From Dyella acidisoli (lineage in GTDB: Bacteria > Pseudomonadota > Gammaproteobacteria > Xanthomonadales > Rhodanobacteraceae), in assembly GCF_030160295.1 (NCBI RefSeq), contig NZ_BSOB01000057.1:60326-110451 (forward strand): a DNA stretch of 50,126 nucleotides, written 5' to 3'. The notes beneath the pieces are model-generated. The model was given only the letters and a program-made list of their open reading frames with translations. It searched no databases and was not told the origin of the DNA. Below, in pieces: positions 8,418 to 17,714 of this stretch. How positions within the stretch are numbered: position 1 is the stretch's first letter; each line of letters starts with the position of its first letter. The position numbers and the translations under genes were made by a program.

Positions 8418-8721
8418 GACGCACCTCCGTTGGTGTCGGCCCAGATGCTCTGCTCGACGCGCTTAATACGCACTGAAGGTTTTCTTCTCTCTTATGCGAC
8501 ATGGTTCCAACCGCTGACTTGCGTCACACTGCATGATGCAGTGGTGATGGGCGCGTGACGTGCTGCTCTCTTTGCGAAACGGTTCGCTCTTGTTTCGCGC
8601 CATTTAGCAATGGCTAATGCATCATGTGGGTGGCGTTCAGCCGTGTCGCCATTCAATGACAGCCATGGAATACAGGGGTGAACGTAATGTTAGATTTAGT
8701 GACCGATTGGGGGATTCAAGT
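8418..8721. other. Divergent intergenic region, promoters of two exported-protein genes
   Basis: A 304-base spacer between the His-rich protein gene (minus) and the glycine-zipper lipoprotein gene (plus). It should hold both promoters. A plus-strand frame opens at 8617 in front of the lipoprotein, but its codons look non-coding and the lipoprotein signal starts only at 8722. Confidence 0.4.
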
Positions 8722-9306
8722 ATGAGCAAGTTGGTAGTCAAGACGCTTTGCGCGGCGATTACGGTGGCAGCTGTCGCCGGACTGACGGGTTGCGGCCATT
8801 CGGCCAATGCCGATCCGGCGCTGGAAGCGCAACAGCAGCAGCAACAGCAGCAGCCCGCGGGTCCGGAGTATGCGCAGGTGGTCAGCGTGACGCCGGTGCA
8901 CTCTTCGGTGAACAACCCCCATCAGGTCTGCCAGGACGTGGTGGTCAATCACACCACGCCGCCGTCGGACCAGCACAACATTGCGGGCACGGCGATTGGC
9001 GCGGTTGCGGGTGGCCTGCTGGGACACATGGTCGGCCATGGCAAGGGCAACACCCTGGCGACGGTGGCTGGCGCAGCGGCGGGTGGTTACGCGGGTAACC
9101 GCATCGAGAACGCCCACCACCAGAGCCAGGTGACATCCTCCACCGAGCACGAGTGCAAGACGGTGAACGACACGTCCGACCGCGTCATTGGTTACGACGT
9201 GCAGTACGTGTACAACGGTGTGACCCGCACCACGCGCATGGACCACGATCCGGGCAATCGCGTGCAGGTGCAGGAAGGCGTGACTTCGGTGTCAGACGCT
9301 CGCTGA
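8722..9306 (+). CDS. Glycine-zipper outer membrane lipoprotein (SlyB/17-kDa antigen type)
   Basis: 194 aa from ATG 8722. The N-terminus is a lipoprotein signal with lipobox LTGC, so the Cys is predicted to be lipidated. A run of eight Gln follows shortly after. The centre has the glycine-zipper pattern GTAIGAVAGGLLGHMVGHGK followed by AGAAAGGYAGNRIE, typical of the 17-kDa surface antigen/SlyB group that supports outer membrane integrity. The C-terminal part (about 150-190) is beta-rich with a VIGYDVQYVYNG segment common to this family. A longer frame from 8617 is rejected because the signal peptide starts here. A strong terminator follows. Confidence 0.88.
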   Translation: MSKLVVKTLCAAITVAAVAGLTGCGHSANADPALEAQQQQQQQQPAGPEYAQVVSVTPVHSSVNNPHQVCQDVVVNHTTPPSDQHNIAGTAIGAVAGGLLGHMVGHGKGNTLATVAGAAAGGYAGNRIENAHHQSQVTSSTEHECKTVNDTSDRVIGYDVQYVYNGVTRTTRMDHDPGNRVQVQEGVTSVSDAR

Positions 9307-9330
9307 CATCAGGCGTTACATAAATGAAGA

Positions 9331-9365
9331 AAGGCGGCGATCGGCAGATCGCCGCCTTTTTTCTT
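9331..9365 (+). terminator. Rho-independent terminator of the lipoprotein gene
   Basis: A perfect 12-bp stem AAGGCGGCGATC/GATCGCCGCCTT (9331-9342 with 9347-9358), 4-base loop and a run of T residues. It starts 24 bases after the lipoprotein stop. Confidence 0.93.
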
Positions 9366-9503
9366 GGCCGCCCCCTCCAGTTGTTGCCTTTGCCATCTGT
9401 CCATTTGGGCCAAGTCCAGGGCCCTCCGGATAATTGACGGCGCTGTATATGCCCAGAACATTCGCCAGACACTGCACCATCAGCTACCAAACGGCGAGCG
9501 ACC

Positions 9504-9534
9504 ATAAAAAAACCTCCCGCGAGCACGGGAGGTT
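9504..9534 (-). terminator. Rho-independent terminator for the 112-aa exported protein gene
   Basis: A perfect 9-bp stem AACCTCCCG/CGGGAGGTT (9511-9519 with 9526-9534). On the minus strand the stem is followed by seven T residues. It lies 18 bases past the stop of the gene at 9553. Confidence 0.9.
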
Positions 9535-9552
9535 CTGGAACTGCATCGCAGA

Positions 9553-9891
9553 TCAGTGCTTCTGGTTGTAAATGCGCTTGCTGTTGTGGTTCTCGGATCG
9601 ATTGAGGTTGCGCTGTTCCTGCTTGGTCAGATGACCATTGTGCTTGGCCTCATCCACCGACTCGCGACGAGCAATGTTGGCATCGTGCGCTTCATCGCGC
9701 GCAGCCTGCTTCTGCGTCATGGTGCCGTTCTTCAAACCATTGTTGATGCGATCCTGCTGGTTTTCCAGGCGATTATTCACCTCGTTGACACGCGGATGGT
9801 TGGGCACATCGGTTTGCGCGAGCACGGTACCGGACGCCATCGCTGCACCGATGACGAAACCGATCATGACGAACTTCGACTTTGCATTCAT
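9553..9891 (-). CDS. Exported helical hypothetical protein, 112 aa
   Basis: The N-terminus is a signal peptide of about 25 residues (MIGFVIGAAMASGTVLAQ, cleavage near Ala-Gln). The mature part is very polar, rich in Asn, Arg, Gln, Lys and His, and probably alpha-helical. It contains NNRLENQQDRINNGLKNGTM and a paralogous stretch around HNGHLTKQEQRNLNR. The two 'NG-x-x-T/L-[TQ]KQ' units look like an internal repeat. Small exported proteins of this pattern are widespread in Proteobacteria; I know no function. It is a single-gene unit with its own terminator. Confidence 0.75.
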   Translation of the reverse strand: MNAKSKFVMIGFVIGAAMASGTVLAQTDVPNHPRVNEVNNRLENQQDRINNGLKNGTMTQKQAARDEAHDANIARRESVDEAKHNGHLTKQEQRNLNRSENHNSKRIYNQKH

Positions 9892-10243
9892 GGCAAATTC
9901 CCTTGAATCAGTTAGCGGACGTTCTTTGGAATTAACCGCCTTGCCGTTCTTTCAACGGAAGCAAGGCGACATATATGCGTCGAGTGGGGTCATCTGTTCT
10001 TCGGTCATGCCGATGGTGTCTCCAGCAGCGTCCTGCGCCATCGCGTGCCCCCTCACCTCCCGCAATCGCCATAAACGAGCGCCTGCAAGAGGCGTTGACG
10101 CACCTTCCATCCTCAATCAAAACGATTCAGCCGGCGCATAACTTCGAAGCATCAGCCTTTCGATCAGCTGACGGACGCGCACGTATTGGTGCAATGCGCC
10201 ATCACTTCCTTGGCTATTGCTATCTATACGCAGCAGGAAAAAT
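9892..10243. other. Intergenic region between exported protein gene and tRNA-Arg
   Basis: About 350 bases. It should carry the promoter of the 112-aa protein gene on the minus strand. Short open frames exist on both strands, but none has a ribosome binding site or protein-like composition. Confidence 0.4.
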
Positions 10244-10320
10244 TGGTGCCCCCGATACGATTCGAACGTACGACCTTCCCCTTAGGAGGGGGACGCTCTA
10301 TCCAACTGAGCTACGGGGGC
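10244..10320 (-). tRNA. tRNA-Arg (anticodon CCT)
   Basis: 77 bases including an encoded CCA end. On the minus strand the acceptor GCCCCCG pairs with CGGGGGC. The D arm is GCTC...GAGC, the anticodon stem TCCCC/GGGGA surrounds loop CTCCTAA with anticodon CCT, and the T arm contains TTCGAAT. CCT reads the rare AGG arginine codon. No other tRNA is nearby. tRNA genes are frequent integration sites, but no integrase or attachment repeat is visible here. Confidence 0.95.
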
Positions 10321-10589
10321 GAAAAGGGCCTTGCGCATCGCGAAACGGTGGATGCGCAAGCGCGAAGTATAGGCGATGCGCCACCTTGGCAAGCAAGTCG
10401 GGCCAGCCAGCGCAGCTTTTACGATGACGCACCAAGCTTCGTGTGCACGGTAGCTAGCGTTAAGACGAAGTTCCGGCACGTGCCCTGGATAGCCCCGACC
10501 CTCTGAACACGCCTGTCAGGACGTGCCTGTTAGAATAGGCGTTTCCCCTCATCCAAGGCGCGCAGACGCCACGTTTCACGGAGCCACGC

Positions 10590-12125
10590 ATGTCCCACGA
10601 AATCCTCAAGGCGCTTGGCCTTACCGGCGAGCAGTCGGGTACGTATCTCGGCAATGGCGAGTGGTCCAAGACCACCAGCGCCGGCACGCTGCAGCCCTTG
10701 AACCCGGCCACCAACGAGGTGATCGGCACGGTGTACGCCACCAGCGCTGCCGACTACGACATCATCGTCAAGCGCGCACAGGAAGCGTTCAAAGTTTGGC
10801 GCACCACTCCAGCCCCCCGCCGCGGTGAAGCCGTGCGTTTGTGTGGCGAAGCACTGCGCAAGCACAAGGATGCGCTGGGTTCTTTGGTCGCGTTGGAAAT
10901 GGGCAAGATCAAGCCCGAAGGCGACGGCGAAGTGCAAGAGATGATCGACATCGCCGACTTCGCAGTGGGCCAGAGCCGCATGCTGTACGGCTACACCATG
11001 CATTCGGAACGCCCCGGCCATCGCATGTACGAGCAGTACCAGCCGCTCGGCCTGGTCGGCATCATCAGCGCATTCAACTTCCCCGTGGCTGTGTGGGCAT
11101 GGAATGCGATGCTTGCGACGATCTGCGGCGACATCTGCATCTGGAAGCCGTCACCGAAAACGCCACTGTCGGCGATCGCAACGATGAAGATCTGCAACGA
11201 AGCGTTGAAGGCTGGCGGCTTCCCGGATCTGTTCTTCCTGTTCAACGACGCCGGCACGGAACTCTCGCAGGCGTTCGTCGACGATCATCGCATTCCGCTG
11301 ATCAGCTTCACCGGTTCCACCAAGGTGGGTCGCATGGTCGGCGAGCGCGTCGCCAAGCGCATGGGCCGCTCGCTGCTGGAACTGGGTGGCAACAACGCGA
11401 TCATCGTGGACGAAAGCGCGGACCTGAAGCTGGCGATTCCCGCCATTGTGTTCGGCGCCGTCGGCACTGCGGGCCAGCGCTGCACCACTACGCGTCGCCT
11501 GTTCGTGCATGAATCGATCATCGGCGACGTCACCGACAAGCTAATCGCCGCGTACAAGCAGGTGGAGGGCAAGATCGGCGATCCCACGCTGGCGACCACG
11601 CTGATGGGCCCGCTCAACAGCAAGGAAGCGGTAACGGCTTACCTCTCCGCAATCGAAAAGGCCAAGGCCAGCGGTGGTGCGGTGCGCACCGGCGGTGAGG
11701 CTTTGGCTGATCGCAAGGGCAACTTCGTGTTGCCGGCCATCGTTACAGGCCTGAAGAACAGCGATGAAGTGGTACAGACGGAAACCTTCGCGCCGATTCT
11801 CTACGTGATGCCCTTCAAGACGGTCGACGAAGCCATCGAACTGCAGAACAGCGTGCCGCAGGGTTTGTCCTCGTCCATCTTCACGCAGAATCTGAAGGCG
11901 GCCGAGCAGTATCTGTCGGCGGCCGGTTCGGATTGCGGCATTGCCAACGTGAACATCGGTACTTCCGGTGCGGAAATCGGTGGCGCGTTCGGTGGCGAGA
12001 AGGAAACCGGCGGTGGCCGCGAATCCGGCTCGGATGCGTGGAAGGTGTATATGCGTCGGCAGACCAACACGATCAATTATTCGGATGCGCTGCCGTTGGC
12101 ACAGGGGATCAAGTTCGACCTGTAA
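10590..12125 (+). CDS. amaB: ALDH7-family aldehyde dehydrogenase (aminoadipate semialdehyde type)
   Basis: 511 aa, the usual length of NAD-dependent aldehyde dehydrogenases. Glu264 (LELGGNN) and catalytic Cys298 ([12 protein letters not shown]) are present, as is the cofactor-binding [10 protein letters not shown]. The overall sequence matches the ALDH7/antiquitin group, including [12 protein letters not shown] and [17 protein letters not shown]. These enzymes oxidise aminoadipate semialdehyde / piperideine-6-carboxylate to 2-aminoadipate in lysine degradation. The start ATG 10590 has GGAG 8 bases upstream. It stands alone, separated from the next gene by a repeat-filled spacer. Glutaryl-CoA dehydrogenase, a later step of lysine degradation, is at 35505. 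The symbol is by homology; other aldehyde substrates are possible. Confidence 0.85.
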   Translation: MSHEILKALGLTGEQSGTYLGNGEWSKTTSAGTLQPLNPATNEVIGTVYATSAADYDIIVKRAQEAFKVWRTTPAPRRGEAVRLCGEALRKHKDALGSLVALEMGKIKPEGDGEVQEMIDIADFAVGQSRMLYGYTMHSERPGHRMYEQYQPLGLVGIISAFNFPVAVWAWNAMLATICGDICIWKPSPKTPLSAIATMKICNEALKAGGFPDLFFLFNDAGTELSQAFVDDHRIPLISFTGSTKVGRMVGERVAKRMGRSLLELGGNNAIIVDESADLKLAIPAIVFGAVGTAGQRCTTTRRLFVHESIIGDVTDKLIAAYKQVEGKIGDPTLATTLMGPLNSKEAVTAYLSAIEKAKASGGAVRTGGEALADRKGNFVLPAIVTGLKNSDEVVQTETFAPILYVMPFKTVDEAIELQNSVPQGLSSSIFTQNLKAAEQYLSAAGSDCGIANVNIGTSGAEIGGAFGGEKETGGGRESGSDAWKVYMRRQTNTINYSDALPLAQGIKFDL

Positions 12126-12145
12126 AACGCGTCTCGCGTTGTCAC

Positions 12146-12169
12146 GCCCTCCCCCTCCGGGGGGAGGGC
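12146..12169. repeat. CCCTCCCC-type palindromic hairpin (single copy)
   Basis: A perfect 10-bp hairpin GCCCTCCCCC/GGGGGAGGGC with loop TCCG, followed by TGGAGTGAAGGG. It resembles the CCCTCTCC/GGTGAGGG repeats near 17.7, 28.9 and 35.4 kb. It lies 20 bases after the aldehyde dehydrogenase stop and might also act as a terminator. Confidence 0.65.
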
Positions 12170-12209
12170 TGGAGTGAAGGGCCAACCTCGCGTGACTGGC
12201 GGCAACTAC

Positions 12210-12336
12210 CTCACCGTCATTCCGGCGAAGGCCGGAATCCAGTTTCAATACGTCGTGCGAAGCGCTCAAAATCAACAATGTGTCCTTCGGACGCATCTTT
12301 GAACTGGATTCCGGCCTTCGCCGGAATGACGGTGAG
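12210..12336. repeat. GTCATTCC-type REPIN (inverted pair)
   Basis: A 35-bp arm (12210-12244) is perfectly inverted at 12302-12336, enclosing 57 bases of unrelated sequence. Each arm contains its own short palindrome around TTCCGGCGAAGGCCGGAA. This is the structure of a REPIN, two REP sequences in inverse orientation. Related copies occur at 31621 and 43161. Confidence 0.85.
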
Positions 12337-12397
12337 GCAAAGATAGACATAGCCTCAAGAGCGTGGATTTCCGCTATCAACCCCTAAAGAGGCATTC

Positions 12398-13174
12398 ATG
12401 ACCTCGCCAGCAACGCCCTCCCCCTTCAACTTCCACGGCTACCGCATCGTCATCACTGGCGGCAGCAAGGGCATCGGCCGCAGCATGGCGCTGGCCTTCG
12501 CAGCATCCGGTGCTGCCGTGTCCATTTGCGCACGCGGACAAACTGCGCTGGACGAAACAGCCGAAGCGATCGCCAGCTACGGCGCTTCCGTGCACAAGCA
12601 ATCCTGCGACCTGGCCGATGCAGCAGCCATCAATGCCTACATCGAAGACGCCGCGAAAACACTCGGCGGTATCGACGTATTGATCAACAACGCCAGCGGC
12701 TACGGCTTCGAAGACAAAGAAGACGACTGGCTAGCAGGCTTCAACATCGACATGATGGCACCCGTGCGCACCTCGCACGCCGCGTTGCCGTATCTATCCA
12801 CGTCCGCACACGCCAGCATCCTGCACGTCAGCTCCATCGCCGCACTGTATCCACGCCCGAATACGCCACCTTACGGCGCGATGAAAGCGGCACTTTGCCA
12901 CTACACCACGTCCCAAGCTCTGGCACTCGCTCCGAAGCGCATTCGCGTCAATGCCATCGCGCCGGGCTCCATCGAATTCGAAGGTGGCCTGTGGGATCGC
13001 TGCAAACATGAAGACCCAGCACGCTACGCCGCCGTGTTGTCGCAAATTCCGTTTGGCCGCTACGGCACACCGGAAGATGTAGCTCACGCCGCTCTGTTCC
13101 TCGCCTCACCATGGGCCGGCTGGATTACGGGAGAAATCCTGTGCGTCGGTGGCGGCCAACAACTGAGCAAATAA
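12398..13174 (+). CDS. SDR-family NAD(P)-dependent oxidoreductase
   Basis: 258 aa, classical short-chain dehydrogenase. The Rossmann cofactor motif TGGSKGIG lies near residue 20-27, NNASG near 100, and the catalytic Ser/Tyr/Lys as VSSIAAL then YGAMK. The C-terminal GEILCVGGGQQ is typical for enzymes of this fold. The substrate is unknown. ATG 12398 has AAAGAGG 9 bases upstream. The methyltransferase gene follows after 5 bases, then pyrD and murB overlap, so it probably heads that operon. Confidence 0.9.
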   Translation: MTSPATPSPFNFHGYRIVITGGSKGIGRSMALAFAASGAAVSICARGQTALDETAEAIASYGASVHKQSCDLADAAAINAYIEDAAKTLGGIDVLINNASGYGFEDKEDDWLAGFNIDMMAPVRTSHAALPYLSTSAHASILHVSSIAALYPRPNTPPYGAMKAALCHYTTSQALALAPKRIRVNAIAPGSIEFEGGLWDRCKHEDPARYAAVLSQIPFGRYGTPEDVAHAALFLASPWAGWITGEILCVGGGQQLSK

Positions 13175-13179
13175 CAGCC

Positions 13180-13947
13180 ATGAACGATTTGCGCAGCACC
13201 GAACGTTTCAGCGACCGCGTTGCGGATTATGTTCGCTATCGCCCAACCTATCCCACAGTCATGATCGACTGGCTGCGCACAGCGCATGGCGTCACACCCG
13301 ACTGGCGCGTTGCCGACGTCGGCGCAGGCACGGGTATTTCCAGCAAGATGTTTCTCGATGCTGGCCACCACGTGATTGCGGTGGAACCCAATGCAGCGAT
13401 GCGTGCCGCCGCGGTGGAATGGCTGGGAAACAATTCCAAATTCCAAGCGGTGGATGGCAAAGCCGATGCCACTACGCTGGACGATGGCAGCATCGACCTC
13501 ATCTCCGTAGCCCAGGCATTCCATTGGTTCGATCCGGAAAACGCGCACCGCGAATTCCACCGCATCCTTCGTCCCGGTGGATTGGCCGCCATCTACTGGA
13601 ACTCGCGCCGACTCACCGGTACACCGTTCCTTGAAGGCTACGAGGCCCTGCTGCAAACCTACGGCACCGATTACACCAGCGTCTCTGAGCGTTATGGCGA
13701 CGAACCGCGCATGCGCGACTGGTTCGGCAAGGGTTGGCGCGGCACTGCCAGCTTTGACCATCGCCAGTTGCTGGATTTCGATGCGCTGCGTGGGCGGCTG
13801 ATGTCTTCTTCTTATGCACCGCAAATCGGCCACCCCAAACATGAGCCGATGATCGAAGCGTTGCACAAGCTTTTCGATGCCTGTGCAGTAGAAGGTCGAG
13901 TAAGCTTCGACTACGACACCCGCGTTTACGTTGGCGAGGTTCTTTGA
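13180..13947 (+). CDS. Class I SAM-dependent methyltransferase
   Basis: 255 aa. The SAM-binding motif I is VADVGAGTGISS (about residues 44-55), followed by the acidic end of strand 2 (VIAVEPNAAM) and motif IV-like LISVAQAFHWFDP. The tail contains the RILRPGGLAAIYWN segment typical of Methyltransf_11-type small-molecule methylases. The acceptor is unknown. ATG 13180 lies 5 bases after the SDR stop; a longer frame upstream runs into the SDR gene and is not used. Its TGA overlaps the pyrD ATG by one base (TGATG), so translation is coupled. Confidence 0.88.
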   Translation: MNDLRSTERFSDRVADYVRYRPTYPTVMIDWLRTAHGVTPDWRVADVGAGTGISSKMFLDAGHHVIAVEPNAAMRAAAVEWLGNNSKFQAVDGKADATTLDDGSIDLISVAQAFHWFDPENAHREFHRILRPGGLAAIYWNSRRLTGTPFLEGYEALLQTYGTDYTSVSERYGDEPRMRDWFGKGWRGTASFDHRQLLDFDALRGRLMSSSYAPQIGHPKHEPMIEALHKLFDACAVEGRVSFDYDTRVYVGEVL

Positions 13948-14984
13948 TGTATCAGTGGTTGCGCCCGTTGCTGTTCAAGATGGATGCCGAAAAGGCACAC
14001 GGTCTTACGCTCTATGGCCTGGACGTTGCCTGGCGCAGCGAACTGATGCGCTTCGTCGCCAATCCGCCCGAGGATTTGCCCGTCGAAGCGTTCGGCCTGC
14101 ATTTTCCCAATCCGGTCGGCTTGGCCGCCGGGTTGGACAAGAACGCAGACCATCTCGATGCATTAGGCGCATTGGGCTTTGGCTTTATCGAAGTAGGCAC
14201 GGTGACGCCGCGCCCGCAGCTCGGCAACGACCGCCCGCGTCTGTTCCGCTTGCCGCAGCACGAAGCCATCATCAATCGCATGGGCTTCAACAACCAGGGC
14301 GTCGATGCGCTGGTGCGCAACGTGCAGGCATCCAGCTATCGTGGTGTGCTTGGCATCAACATCGGCAAGAACAAGGACACGCCCAACGAAAAGGCGGTGG
14401 ATGATTACCTGTTCTGCCTGGAGCGCGTCTATGCGCATGCCAGCTACATCACCGTCAATATTTCCTCGCCCAACACCAAGGGCCTCCGCGATCTGCAGGA
14501 AGAAGCCACGCTTCGCCGTTTCATCGAAACCTTGCGTGAGGCACAGGAACGGCTCGGCTCACAGCAAGGCAAGCGCAAGCCAATGCTGCTGAAAATCGCA
14601 CCCGATTTGAGCGAAGCCGAGCTGGATAGCATTGCCGAGGTGCTGCTTGCTGCCAACGTGGACGGCGTGATCTGCACCAATACCACCATCGATCACTCAT
14701 CCATTGCCGGCGATCCGCTCGGCAACGAGGCCGGCGGGCTTTCCGGCCGGCCGCTGCGTACGCGCGCTACGGAAGTGATCAGGGGTATGCATCAACGCCT
14801 GGGTGATCGTGTCGCGATCGTTGGCGTGGGCGGTATCCTTGAAGGCGACGATGCAATGGAAAAGCTCAACGCCGGTGCCAAACTGGTGCAGATCTATTCC
14901 GGCCTGATCTATCGCGGCCCCGAACTGGTCGCCGAATGCGTCAACGAAATCCGTCGTCAACAGGAAAACCGCGATGGCCGTTGA
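13947..14984 (+). CDS. pyrD: Dihydroorotate dehydrogenase (quinone), class 2
   Basis: 345 aa, close to the E. coli enzyme in length. It oxidises dihydroorotate to orotate in pyrimidine synthesis using FMN and the quinone pool at the inner membrane. The N-terminal amphipathic helix (MYQWLRPLLFKMDAEKAHGL) is the class-2 membrane-binding segment. AGLDKNAD, RMGFNNQG and the catalytic NISSPNTKGL (Ser174) are present, as is the phosphate-binding GVGGI near the end. ATG 13947 overlaps the methyltransferase stop and is preferred to an upstream TTG. It overlaps murB by 11 bases. Confidence 0.97.
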   Translation: MYQWLRPLLFKMDAEKAHGLTLYGLDVAWRSELMRFVANPPEDLPVEAFGLHFPNPVGLAAGLDKNADHLDALGALGFGFIEVGTVTPRPQLGNDRPRLFRLPQHEAIINRMGFNNQGVDALVRNVQASSYRGVLGINIGKNKDTPNEKAVDDYLFCLERVYAHASYITVNISSPNTKGLRDLQEEATLRRFIETLREAQERLGSQQGKRKPMLLKIAPDLSEAELDSIAEVLLAANVDGVICTNTTIDHSSIAGDPLGNEAGGLSGRPLRTRATEVIRGMHQRLGDRVAIVGVGGILEGDDAMEKLNAGAKLVQIYSGLIYRGPELVAECVNEIRRQQENRDGR

Positions 14985-16023
14985 GCGCGTCGATATGGGC
15001 GGCTACACGCTAATCGAGAACGCACCGCTACTGACTCGCAACACTTTGCGCGTCAACGCACGCGCCAAGTTGCTAGCTGAAGTGCGCGATGCATCAAAGC
15101 TGCCGGAACTGCTGGATTTTCCCGCCCTCCGCACTGGCCAACTGCTGGTGCTGGGTGAAGGCAGCAACATTCTGCTCACCGGCGATATCGACGGTACCGT
15201 GCTGGCGATGGAAACGCGCGGCGTGCATGTGGAGCAGGATGGCGAGATTGCTCGTATCGCCGTAGCTGCCGGCGAACGCTGGGATGATTTCGTGCGCTGG
15301 ACGCTAGGCCAAGGCTTCGCCGGCCTGGAAAACCTCATTCTTATTCCCGGTACAGTCGGCGCCGCGCCGATCCAGAATATTGGCGCTTACGGCACCGAAG
15401 TAGCCGAATTTATCGAAAGCGTGGAAGCGTGGGACCGTATTGAGCGACGCGTAGTCACGCTGGATCGCACCGCCTGCGCCTTCGCTTACCGCGATTCGCT
15501 GTTCAAACACGAACCGGATCGCTTCATAGTCACGGCCGTGCGCTTCGCCCTGCCCCGCCAGCACGCACTGCGCATGGATTACGCCGGCATCCGCGAAGAA
15601 CTGGAACGCATTGGCGTAAGCAACCCGGCACCATTCCACGTAGCCGAAGCAGTCGTACATCTGCGCACGCGCAAGCTGCCAGATCCTGCCGTGATCGGTA
15701 ACGCCGGCAGTTTTTTCAAAAACCCCATCGTCGATGCAGCTCAGGGCGAAACGCTAAAGCGCGCATTCCCCGAACTGGTCGCATGGCCCGGCAAAGATAC
15801 ACGCTGGAAACTCTCCGCTGCATGGCTAATCGAAACCGCCGGTTTCAAAGGCATGCGCAAAGGCGATGCCGGTATTTCCAACCGGCACGCGCTTGTCTTG
15901 GTGAATCACGGCAAAGCCAGCGGGCAGGAATTGTGGGCGTTTGCACAGCACGTGATCGAAGGTGTGCATGCACGCTTCGGAGTGCAGTTGGAACCGGAGC
16001 CGATGGTGATCGGTCCGCGCTGA
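14974..16023 (+). CDS. murB: UDP-N-acetylenolpyruvoylglucosamine reductase
   Basis: 349 aa, E. coli (type I) form. It reduces UDP-GlcNAc-enolpyruvate to UDP-MurNAc with NADPH and FAD, an early cytoplasmic step of peptidoglycan synthesis. The FAD-binding GEGSN and IPGTVGAAPIQNIGAYG are present, as are Arg173 (AYRDSLFK), the proton donor Ser246 (GNAGSFFKNP) and Glu342 (EPEPMVIG). The start ATG 14974 lies inside the end of pyrD with AGGAAA upstream. It is the last gene of the SDR-methyltransferase-pyrD-murB run and converges on murJ. Confidence 0.97.
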   Translation: MAVERVDMGGYTLIENAPLLTRNTLRVNARAKLLAEVRDASKLPELLDFPALRTGQLLVLGEGSNILLTGDIDGTVLAMETRGVHVEQDGEIARIAVAAGERWDDFVRWTLGQGFAGLENLILIPGTVGAAPIQNIGAYGTEVAEFIESVEAWDRIERRVVTLDRTACAFAYRDSLFKHEPDRFIVTAVRFALPRQHALRMDYAGIREELERIGVSNPAPFHVAEAVVHLRTRKLPDPAVIGNAGSFFKNPIVDAAQGETLKRAFPELVAWPGKDTRWKLSAAWLIETAGFKGMRKGDAGISNRHALVLVNHGKASGQELWAFAQHVIEGVHARFGVQLEPEPMVIGPR

Positions 16024-16053
16024 ACCATGCAAGCAGCTTCTACGTCCCCGATT

Positions 16054-16077
16054 GCTGGGATTGCGTCCCAGCCTACG
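16054..16077. repeat. GGCTGGGAT-type hairpin between convergent genes
   Basis: GCTGGGA pairs with TCCCAGC (16054-16060 with 16066-16072), followed by CTAC. The same motif occurs as a longer hairpin at 50009-50033. It lies in the 59-base gap between the murB and murJ ends and may double as a terminator. Confidence 0.6.
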
Positions 16078-16082
16078 CTCAG

Positions 16083-17663
16083 TCAGCCGACACCAGCCTT
16101 GCGCATCACTTTCCCGACGACTTCCACGCATACTTTTATACGCAACGCAAAAGTCACCGCGAAGTAGGCAACACCATAGGTCGACAGCACGAACAGCGCG
16201 GCGACGATGGGACCGTGATCAGGCAAGTAATGCTCGACTACGCACGCAGCCAAAGCTGCGAGGCTTGCCGCCGCCCATAGCTTGGCCATCATCGATACCG
16301 TCACGCCGGTTGGCCCGAGTTTCTGATTCATCTTACGGCGTAGCAGATGAAATTCGATCCATCCCGCCACACCCGCGGATGCGGTCAAACCCACTGCACC
16401 CCATTGCATGGGAATGCCCAACGCTTTGGGAATGAGCAAGGCGCTAGCCAGACCAAATACAGCGGTAAACGTGAGCCGCACCAAGGCAAAGCGCAGTGGC
16501 GTGCGCGTGTCGCGCATGGCGTAGTAAGTGGACGAATATAGGCGGCCGAACGTGGAAGCCAGCAGCCCCACGCCGGAGCCAGCGAGGATCGCCCATACGT
16601 ACTGCGAATCCTTACTGGTGAACGCGCCGGATTGATACAACGCCGCGACGATCACATTGCCCAGCGCAAAGAATGCCATCGCCGAAGGCACGATGAAGAA
16701 CGCAATGCGCTCCAGTCCGTTGTTCAAGCGTGCGGAGAGCTTTGCAGCGACTTCTTCATCCACATGATCGCCAGCCATACGCGAGAGCGTAGGCAGTTCC
16801 GATGCAGAAACCGCCATGCCAAATAGGCTTACAGGCAACAAATTGATCGACGCGGCGGTCGTCATGCCAGCCACCGCGCCACTGCCCAGCAGCGTGGAAA
16901 TGGCCTGGTCGACGAAAGCGCTGATCTGCACCACCCCACGCCCTACCGCCACACCCAAGAAACTACCGCCGACCTGCTTCACATGCGGGCTTTGCGTATC
17001 GAAACGCAAGCGCAAATTCGGCACGAGTTTCAGTACCGGTCCAAGCTGCACCAGAAATTGCAGCAGACAGCCAAGCACCGTGCCCCACGCCAGGTACACG
17101 ATCAGCCGATTCGCATCCAGATGATGGAAGACCAGCATCGTCATGATCATGGAGAGATTCCAGATCACCGGCGCCGCGTATGACAGGAAGAACTTATGGT
17201 GGCTGTTGAGAATGCCAAGACACCATGCAGACCACACGAGAATGCCGGTGCCAGGGAAAAGAATACGCACGATCAGAATGGTGAGTTCACGCTTCTCACC
17301 GGTGTAGCCCGGCGCAATCGCCCATAGCAGATAGGGCGTAGCCAGCACACCCAACGCCACAATAATCGAGATGATCAAAGCAAGAACGGCGAAGATCGCA
17401 CCGGCCAGGCGATCCGCCTCTTCCTGCTTATGCTGAGCAAGCAGGCGAGCGTAGACGGGAATGAAGGAGGCCGACAGCACACCCTCCCCAAACAGGTTCT
17501 GCAAAAAGTTCGGCACACGCAACGCCGCGCTGAAGATATCCGCGGCGTCCGACAGGCCGAAGTAATGCGAGAACACTCGCTGGCGCACCAGGCCGAACAG
17601 GCGGCTGCAAAGAATGCCTGCGCCAACCAGCAGGGCGTGGCCGCGGCCTGCGTCTTTTGTCAT
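16083..17663 (-). CDS. murJ: MurJ/MviN-type lipid II flippase
   Basis: 526 aa with about 14 membrane segments. It belongs to the MOP/MviN superfamily that flips lipid II across the inner membrane for peptidoglycan assembly. The start region (RLFGLVRQRVFSHYFGLSDA, then FSAALRVPNFLQNLFGEGVL) is the MurJ signature, but differs clearly from the usual gammaproteobacterial version (ARDAIVARIFGAG...). ATG 17663 is chosen because the 31 codons further upstream run through a palindromic intergenic repeat. MurJ genes of this order normally sit by ribF-ileS; here the neighbours are murB (convergent) and a small membrane protein gene. It may therefore be an extra paralog. Confidence 0.85.
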   Translation of the reverse strand: MTKDAGRGHALLVGAGILCSRLFGLVRQRVFSHYFGLSDAADIFSAALRVPNFLQNLFGEGVLSASFIPVYARLLAQHKQEEADRLAGAIFAVLALIISIIVALGVLATPYLLWAIAPGYTGEKRELTILIVRILFPGTGILVWSAWCLGILNSHHKFFLSYAAPVIWNLSMIMTMLVFHHLDANRLIVYLAWGTVLGCLLQFLVQLGPVLKLVPNLRLRFDTQSPHVKQVGGSFLGVAVGRGVVQISAFVDQAISTLLGSGAVAGMTTAASINLLPVSLFGMAVSASELPTLSRMAGDHVDEEVAAKLSARLNNGLERIAFFIVPSAMAFFALGNVIVAALYQSGAFTSKDSQYVWAILAGSGVGLLASTFGRLYSSTYYAMRDTRTPLRFALVRLTFTAVFGLASALLIPKALGIPMQWGAVGLTASAGVAGWIEFHLLRRKMNQKLGPTGVTVSMMAKLWAAASLAALAACVVEHYLPDHGPIVAALFVLSTYGVAYFAVTFALRIKVCVEVVGKVMRKAGVG

Positions 17664-17714
17664 GGCTGTTTGGGAATAGGAAAACACGAAGAGTAACAAA
17701 TGCAGCGAACGGCT

